This document shows, piece by piece, positions 14,717 to 19,196 of a stretch of DNA of 19,196 nucleotides. The notes under the pieces are model-generated. The model was not told where the DNA came from. It was given only the letters and a program-made list of their open reading frames with translations, and ran no database searches. A program made the position numbers and the translations under genes. The DNA lies in assembly GCA_031266955.1 (NCBI GenBank), contig JAISAA010000102.1:1-19196 (forward strand). The letters run 5' to 3'. The DNA comes from Oscillospiraceae bacterium (GTDB lineage: Bacteria > Bacillota > Clostridia > Oscillospirales > Oscillospiraceae). Numbering within the stretch: position 1 is the first letter of the stretch; the number at the start of each line of letters is the position of its first letter.

Positions 14717-14890
14717 TTGATCTTGTCCCTCCTTTCGGGAAAATCATTGCAGCCGGGAATATGTACAGTCGCTGTTGCCCGTTCTGCCGAAGCACGATCC
14801 GGATTCTTGCGGGTCTGTTTGTGAGAATTCGCGCCGCTGACGCCGCGCCGCTTATTGAAGACACCGGCGTCTCTTGATAATGACATTATA
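14661..14890 (-). repeat. Copy 2 of the promoter-leader-loaP 5' end duplication
   Basis: Ungapped partner of 10836-11065 with 8 mismatches counted by eye. Homology ends sharply at 14661 inside codon 19 of loaP. Confidence 0.92.
14717..14884 (-). promoter_or_regulatory. Second copy of the LoaP-type leader
   Basis: Nearly identical to the leader at 10892-11059 (five differences by eye in the leader-to--10 part) but now upstream of the first TG-SLH gene. The UUCG mini-hairpin and the CGGG/CAGC/CCCG/GCUG block are unchanged; the 5' palindrome has one change that leaves a G-U pair. Confidence 0.6.
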
Positions 14891-14912
14891 CAGAAAAAAA
14901 GGATAAAAACAA
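14885..14912 (-). promoter_or_regulatory. Promoter of the second LoaP-type leader
   Basis: On the - strand TTGTTT (14912-14907), a 16 bp spacer and perfect TATAAT (14890-14885). It is intact despite the loss of the gene it once served. Confidence 0.65.
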
Positions 14913-14941
14913 GAGGAAGGCGCAGATATCCGGAAAAACCT

Positions 14942-14971
14942 AAAAAAATGCCTCCGCTTTTATGCAGAGGC
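14942..14971 (-). terminator. Intrinsic terminator of the RCC1/stalk gene
   Basis: An 8 bp stem, GCCTCTGC with GCGGAGGC (one G-U pair, 14950-14971), is followed on the - strand by ATTTTTTTA. It lies about 20 bp after the stop at 14994 and is preceded by GTTTTGAAGCAAAATTTTGC. Confidence 0.88.
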
Positions 14972-14993
14972 AAAATTTTGCTTCAAAACTTTT

Positions 14994-16679
14994 TTATTCT
15001 GGCGTATAGCCAGTGTTCGTGTCAATGGTTATGGCGTTATTTGCGCCGTCCCAGAACACACCGAAATCGAAGGCGGCAGCTACGTCGCGAAGCTTGAAGT
15101 AGTTGTTCCCACCGATATTGTAGGCGGTGAACTTGACTTCTTTGCCGTCAAGTGTAATTTTGGAGGTGGTGGGCATGGCGTTCATATTGCCCGTTCCTTT
15201 GGGCGTCATCTCGCCACCGACGGGCGTGTATTTTCGTCCGCTAACGAGCATGATGGTGTTGCTCACACCGTCCCATTCGGTTTCAAATTGCTTGTTTGTG
15301 CCGTTTAGCGTATAGGCCAAATCGCGTAGTTTGAAATAGTTGTTGCCGTTGATGAGGTAGGCGTCGAAGGCGACGGGGCGACTGTTTACGTATACTGTTG
15401 AAGAGGTTGGCATGGCGTTAGGCGGCGGGGGTGGTGCAGGAGCAGCAGTTGGCAGCATGATGCCGTCCATAATCTTGACAGGGCGTGAAAAAAATTCTTG
15501 GGTGCCTGTGCCTAAGGAGCCGTTTTCATTCCATCCGCCCCAAGTCCAAAGTGTGCCGTCAGCTTTTAGCGCGACAGCGTTTGCTGAAACTTTGTGAACG
15601 TCGACAATATTGTCGGCGACTTTCAACGGTGTGTTGATGGCGCCTAAATAGTACTTGTCGCGGTATTTTTCGTCTATTTCATCGGCAGGTCCAAGACCTG
15701 CGCCCGCGCTGTCCCCCCATGCCAAAAGAGTTCCGTCAGTTTTGACGATGAAAATAGTCGACTCAATATAGACTTTTGCAACTCCGTCCATGATTTTAAT
15801 CGGTGATAAGACGAGGTTTGGACTTATTGTAGTAATAGGTTCGGGTGCACCTGGCATTGCCGGCGGGGTCTGTTCTTTGTAGCTTGAGTCTAAGGGTGGT
15901 GAAACAGATGCAATAATAGTGTCTATTGCGTCTTGACGCCCCCAAAACCATAGGCTGCCGTCTGTTTTGACGGCCATTGCGCGTCCACCGCCATGACTGA
16001 CCATTGCAACTCCGTCTAAAATCTTTTTTGGAGTTTCGCAGTAAGTGGTGGTTCCGTCGCCCACGAGACCGTATTCGTTATTGCCCCAATTCCAGAGTGT
16101 GCCATCAGTTTTGATTACGGAAGTACCGTCGACATACGCCACATCCTCCATAAGTTTAACAGGTCTGTCACCGTAGTCCCAGCCTGATGCCCATAATGTG
16201 AAGTCGTTTTTCACGAACCAAATGTAGGCACCTAGCGTGTGTACGGCGATAACGCTGTCCATGACTTTTACAGGGGCAAGACGGTTTTCTTTATCCCCTG
16301 TGCCAAGTTGTCCGTATTTGTTGTTACCCCAAGTCCATGCGCTACCGTCACTTTTCAAAGCGACCGTTTGCGTTGTCGCTGAGTCTATGCTGACAACATT
16401 ATCCATGATTTTTACGGGGGTAAGACGATCTGCCGTATCTCCTGTGCCAAGGTATGTGTCTTTACCATCAACTTCCACTTTCATATGGCCGGCTCCCCAC
16501 GCCCAAAGTGTGCCATCGGATTTAATCGCGAATCCTCTTCCTGCGCCGGCGGCGATAGTTGTGACATAGCCCCCATCTGTTGCCGCCATTGCTGTTCCTG
16601 CGTTGGAAGCGAGGAGTAACGTGCACATCAAAAACATCGCAATGAGGTTTTTGATGTGGCCTTTTGTTAGTTTTAGCAT
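14994..16679 (-). CDS. Secreted RCC1-repeat beta-propeller with two stalk domains
   Basis: 561 residues from ATG 16679 (TTGAGGGGAG upstream); an in-frame start at 16715 lacks such a site. Signal peptide about 1-32 ends GTAMA-AT. Residues about 40-410 contain seven RCC1-type repeats, each with a D/NGTLWxWG-like core (LWAWG, AWTWG, LWASG, LWNWG, LWFWG, LLAWG, LWTWG) and RPVKIMD/TPVKIMD strands, enough for a complete seven-bladed propeller. After a proline-rich linker (APAPPPPPNA) come two copper-amine-oxidase-like stalk domains, each with NGNNYFKLRD or GGNNYFKLRD. There is no SLH repeat or sortase motif, so the anchor is unclear; the stalk domains may hold it at the surface. It begins 40 bp after rnfB with no terminator between, so readthrough from the Rnf operon is likely. 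Confidence 0.88.
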   Translation of the reverse strand: MLKLTKGHIKNLIAMFLMCTLLLASNAGTAMAATDGGYVTTIAAGAGRGFAIKSDGTLWAWGAGHMKVEVDGKDTYLGTGDTADRLTPVKIMDNVVSIDSATTQTVALKSDGSAWTWGNNKYGQLGTGDKENRLAPVKVMDSVIAVHTLGAYIWFVKNDFTLWASGWDYGDRPVKLMEDVAYVDGTSVIKTDGTLWNWGNNEYGLVGDGTTTYCETPKKILDGVAMVSHGGGRAMAVKTDGSLWFWGRQDAIDTIIASVSPPLDSSYKEQTPPAMPGAPEPITTISPNLVLSPIKIMDGVAKVYIESTIFIVKTDGTLLAWGDSAGAGLGPADEIDEKYRDKYYLGAINTPLKVADNIVDVHKVSANAVALKADGTLWTWGGWNENGSLGTGTQEFFSRPVKIMDGIMLPTAAPAPPPPPNAMPTSSTVYVNSRPVAFDAYLINGNNYFKLRDLAYTLNGTNKQFETEWDGVSNTIMLVSGRKYTPVGGEMTPKGTGNMNAMPTTSKITLDGKEVKFTAYNIGGNNYFKLRDVAAAFDFGVFWDGANNAITIDTNTGYTPE

Positions 16680-16719
16680 TGACTTTTCTCCCCTCAATGA
16701 ATACGGCGTCCTCAAAAAA

Positions 16720-17538
16720 TTATTTTGATTTGTTGAACGCCCCCGCGTAATTCGCTATCTTGACGCAGCCGGAAACGCAGACTTCGGCGCAGTGGCCGCA
16801 GCCGCCGCATTTGGCGTAGTCGATGACGGCGAGGTTGTTTATGACGGAGATGGCTTCCTTCGGGCATTCGCGGACACAGCGCATACAGGCGATGCAGCCG
16901 CTTTTGCATTTTTTGCGCACATCCGCGCCTTTGTCGCGCGAAGAGCATTTTATGACTGTAGAAACATAGTCGGGCAGCGTCGATATTATCCCGTTCGGGC
17001 ACGCTTTGGCGCACAGGCCGCAGCCGGTGCAGCGGCGGGGGTTTATCCTCGCCACGCCGTCGTCGATACATACGGCGCCGTTCGGGCAGACCTTCTCGCA
17101 GTCGCCGTAGCCGATGCAGCCGTACTGACACGCGCCGGCGCCGCCGTACAGCGTTTTCGCCGCGGCGCAGGACATTATGCCGTCGTATTCCATCTTTCTT
17201 TCAACAGCCGCCGAAGTGCCGCCGCAGTGGCAGACGGCGATACGCTCTATCACGTCCTCGAACTGGACGCCGAGCAGATCGCTGATTTGACGCGATACGG
17301 CGTCGCTGCCCGGGACGCACAGATTTGTTTTTGCGCCGTCGCTGACAAGCGCCGCGGCGTAGCCGTCGCACCCCGCGTAGCCGCACGCTCCGCAGTTCGC
17401 GCCGGGAAGAATGTCGCGGAGCTCCGTGACCCGCTCGTCCTCGCTAACGGACATCAGCTTGGATACGACGGTCAGCATAACGGCGCACAGCAGACCGATC
17501 GCGGAAACGGCCCCGACGGGGAATATGATCGCGCTCAT
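16720..17538 (-). CDS. rnfB: Rnf electron transport complex subunit B (polyferredoxin)
   Basis: 272 residues. An N-terminal membrane helix (about 4-28) is followed by the four-Cys domain LPGANCGACGYAGCDGY (Cys49, 52, 57, then 73). Further [4Fe-4S] sites are CQYGCIGYGDCEKVCP, CTGCGLCAKACP, CKSGCIACMRCVRECP and CGGCGHCAEVC. RnfB takes electrons from reduced ferredoxin at the cytoplasmic face and passes them to the membrane part. The long version with several ferredoxin modules is typical of clostridial Rnf. It is the last rnf gene here, 24 bp after rnfA, with AGGTGA upstream of ATG 17538. No terminator-like stem follows it. Confidence 0.96.
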   Translation of the reverse strand: MSAIIFPVGAVSAIGLLCAVMLTVVSKLMSVSEDERVTELRDILPGANCGACGYAGCDGYAAALVSDGAKTNLCVPGSDAVSRQISDLLGVQFEDVIERIAVCHCGGTSAAVERKMEYDGIMSCAAAKTLYGGAGACQYGCIGYGDCEKVCPNGAVCIDDGVARINPRRCTGCGLCAKACPNGIISTLPDYVSTVIKCSSRDKGADVRKKCKSGCIACMRCVRECPKEAISVINNLAVIDYAKCGGCGHCAEVCVSGCVKIANYAGAFNKSK

Positions 17539-17562
17539 CCGATATCACCTCACAAATAGATT

Positions 17563-18153
17563 TCAGCCGAACAGATTTTCGACGATGCCGTTGAAGCCGA
17601 AAAACGACAGAGAAAGGATCGACGCCGAAATAAGCGTCAGCGGAAGCCCCTCGAACGGCTTAGGCGGCTCGGAATTCTCAGTTTGCGACCTGACGCCGGA
17701 GAATATGACCATCGCGAGGAAAAAGCCGAGCCCGGAGCCGAACGCGTTAACCACCGACTCCGCGAAACCGTAGCCCTTGTCGAGATTCGCGATAGTCACG
17801 CCGAGCACGGCGCAGTTCGTCGTGATGAGCGGCAGATACACGCCGAGCGCGCGGTACAGCGCCGGGATATTCTTTTTAAGCGCGATCTCCACAAGCTGCA
17901 CAAGCGCCGCGATTACGAGTATGAACACCACGGTTTGCAAATACTCCATCCCGCGCGGCACGAGAAGATAAGTCTGAATACACCACGTCACCGCCGTCGC
18001 GAGGCACATAACGAATATGACCGCTACGCTCATCCCCGTCGCGCTTTTCAGATCCTTAGACACGCCGAGAAAAGGGCATATCCCCAAAAACTGACGCAGA
18101 ACATAGTTGTTGACAAGCGCCGCCGCCATCAAAATAGAAACAAGCTTTATCAT
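17563..18153 (-). CDS. rnfA: Rnf electron transport complex subunit A
   Basis: 196 residues, an integral membrane protein with about six hydrophobic segments. With RnfE it forms the core that carries electrons across the membrane and is linked to Na+ or H+ transport. Cys26 in GICPFLG and Cys114 in TTNCAVLG correspond to the paired cysteines that, with those of RnfE, bind the membrane-embedded iron-sulfur cluster in solved Rnf/NQR structures. It starts 1 bp after the rnfE stop, indicating coupled translation. Confidence 0.96.
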   Translation of the reverse strand: MIKLVSILMAAALVNNYVLRQFLGICPFLGVSKDLKSATGMSVAVIFVMCLATAVTWCIQTYLLVPRGMEYLQTVVFILVIAALVQLVEIALKKNIPALYRALGVYLPLITTNCAVLGVTIANLDKGYGFAESVVNAFGSGLGFFLAMVIFSGVRSQTENSEPPKPFEGLPLTLISASILSLSFFGFNGIVENLFG

Positions 18154-18822
18154 TTACCTTACCTCTTTTCCGAACCTGCCGCAAGTGTCGGCTGACGGGC
18201 AGCCGGCGCAGTAGCTTTCGTCCGCGGGGCTCTGCTTCCTGCCGAGTATCTTATTTACAAGCGCGATGAGGCACCCGAACACGATGAAGCCGCCCGGCGC
18301 CATCGTCAGAACAGATATGCCGTTGTCGCTGAGCCACGGGATCGCGATGCCGAACCAAGTCCCGCTGCCGAGAACTTCACGTATCGACGCCATAACGAGC
18401 AGCGTCAGCGTGAAGCCGATGCCCATACCGAGCCCGTCAAGCGCGGAGTCTATGACGCGGTTCTTATTGGCGAACATCTCCGCCCTGCCGAGGATTATGC
18501 AGTTTACGACGATGAGCGGAAGATATATCCCCAGCGCCTCGAAAAGCGAATGCGCGTATGCCTCCAGCACCATCTGCACGACTGTCACAAAGCCCGCTAT
18601 CAGGACGATGTAGCACGGTATCCGCACCTTGTCAGGAATGATATTTCTCAGCGCGGATATAACGGCGTTCGAGCAAATCAGCACAAACGTCGCGGCGAGC
18701 CCCATACCGACGGCGTTTGACGCCTGCGTCGATACCGCGAGCGTCGGACACGTCCCGAGCACAAGCACGAGCACGGGGTTTTCGCGCAAAATTCCGCGCG
18801 TCAAATTTGATAATTTACTCAT
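18154..18822 (-). CDS. rnfE: Rnf electron transport complex subunit E
   Basis: 222 residues with about six membrane segments, a paralog of RnfA with opposite topology. Cys25 (GTCPTLAV) and Cys108 (VVNCIILG) are the equivalent cluster ligands. After the last membrane segment there is a hydrophilic tail containing CAGCPSADTCGRFGK, a small three-cysteine group not needed in the RnfA fold; its role cannot be judged here. The start overlaps the end of rnfG by 4 bp. Confidence 0.95.
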   Translation of the reverse strand: MSKLSNLTRGILRENPVLVLVLGTCPTLAVSTQASNAVGMGLAATFVLICSNAVISALRNIIPDKVRIPCYIVLIAGFVTVVQMVLEAYAHSLFEALGIYLPLIVVNCIILGRAEMFANKNRVIDSALDGLGMGIGFTLTLLVMASIREVLGSGTWFGIAIPWLSDNGISVLTMAPGGFIVFGCLIALVNKILGRKQSPADESYCAGCPSADTCGRFGKEVR

Positions 18823-19196
18823 TGCGCCGCCTCCATTATTATCTCATACGCAGAAAGCGCGCTTTCCACCGCGCCCCTGTAAGCGTCGGACGAAATAGTC
18901 GCGCCCGTTACCGCGTGATAGCCTTCAAGCGATTTATCCATACCGACGAACTGTTCTTCATAACCCGGCTCCGACACGCGCGAGCCGAGGCCCTTCGTCT
19001 CGCCGTTCGCGAGCGTCGTAACGCCCGTCACGACGCCCTCCGGCGAGAGGGCGAGCATGATGCGCAGGCTCCCGGCGCCTCCGTAGCCCGACGCCGTAGC
19101 CGTGATAACGTATCCGGTACCGTTTGACGCGGAATACGCGTCCGTCACGCCGTCCGGGAGCTCAAGCTCAAGCTTATCGAAGCTGTCCGCGCCGGG
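18819..19196 (-). CDS. rnfG: Rnf electron transport complex subunit G, C-terminal part (cut by window edge)
   Basis: The frame is open to the window edge, giving 125 residues of the C-terminal FMN-binding domain. Visible features are the GYGGAGSLRIMLALSPEGVVTG strand region, ANGETKGLGSRV and the flavinylation motif AVTGATISS, whose Thr carries covalently bound FMN in this family. The N-terminal membrane helix and earlier part lie beyond 19196. Apparent starts inside the window (GTG at 19148) are not real starts because homologous sequence continues upstream. Gene order G-E-A-B fits the usual rnfCDGEAB operon, so C and D should lie just outside. Confidence 0.95.
   Translation of the reverse strand, partial: PGADSFDKLELELPDGVTDAYSASNGTGYVITATASGYGGAGSLRIMLALSPEGVVTGVTTLANGETKGLGSRVSEPGYEEQFVGMDKSLEGYHAVTGATISSDAYRGAVESALSAYEIIMEAAQ

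Noticed and set aside
16792..17559. 255-codon frame on the + strand opposite rnfB
   Set aside because: It is the antisense of a certain rnfB in GC-rich DNA, has alanine/arginine-rich low-complexity composition and no domain.
1..19196. CRISPR arrays, tRNA and rRNA genes, insertion sequences
   Set aside because: No regularly spaced direct repeats, cloverleaf-like sequence, rRNA motif or transposase frame was seen on either strand.

Overview
The window reads as one stretch of a chromosome from an anaerobic, Gram-positive-type bacterium, most likely class Clostridia. This rests on an Rnf complex in the order G-E-A-B with a long polyferredoxin RnfB, a LoaP-type NusG paralog, secreted proteins with SLH repeats and copper-amine-oxidase-like 'stalk' domains, and strong Shine-Dalgarno sites. 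The two flanks (about 1-6100 and 16720-19196) are visibly GC-rich. The middle (about 6150-16700) is AT-richer and holds a toxin-antitoxin pair plus a family of related surface proteins, so it looks like accessory DNA set between housekeeping blocks.

Left block, + strand: a thiolase, an SDR dehydrogenase and the two subunits of a class I [4Fe-4S] fumarase/tartrate-type hydro-lyase are closely packed. A promoter-like gap follows, then ddl and murF, which make and attach D-Ala-D-Ala in peptidoglycan precursors. A good intrinsic terminator (6203-6232) ends this block. A near-consensus sigma70 promoter (TTGACA-N17-TATAAT) then drives a RelE/HigB2-like toxin and its helix-turn-helix antitoxin.

Middle block, all on the - strand, read from right to left: a secreted RCC1-propeller/stalk protein about 40 bp after rnfB; a second promoter-leader copy of loaP ending in a truncated loaP remnant; two intact transglutaminase-like/SLH proteins, each with its own promoter, a conserved structured 5' leader and a terminator; the intact LoaP-type antiterminator gene; a third transglutaminase-like/SLH gene split by a -1 frameshift at a T7 run; and a secreted stalk/transglutaminase-like protein. 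The unit promoter - leader - exported protein - terminator has plainly been duplicated several times. Terminator stems have diverged while staying self-complementary, and the leaders keep base pairing despite substitutions.

Right block, - strand: rnfG (cut by the window edge), rnfE, rnfA and rnfB of the ion-pumping ferredoxin:NAD+ oxidoreductase.

The most promising material is the surface-protein island with its embedded LoaP paralog. It has two nearly identical LoaP promoter-leaders (8 mismatches over 230 ungapped positions, counted by eye), a second unrelated conserved leader RNA in front of two paralogs, and a slippery-site frameshift in a third paralog. Whether LoaP controls these genes is inference.
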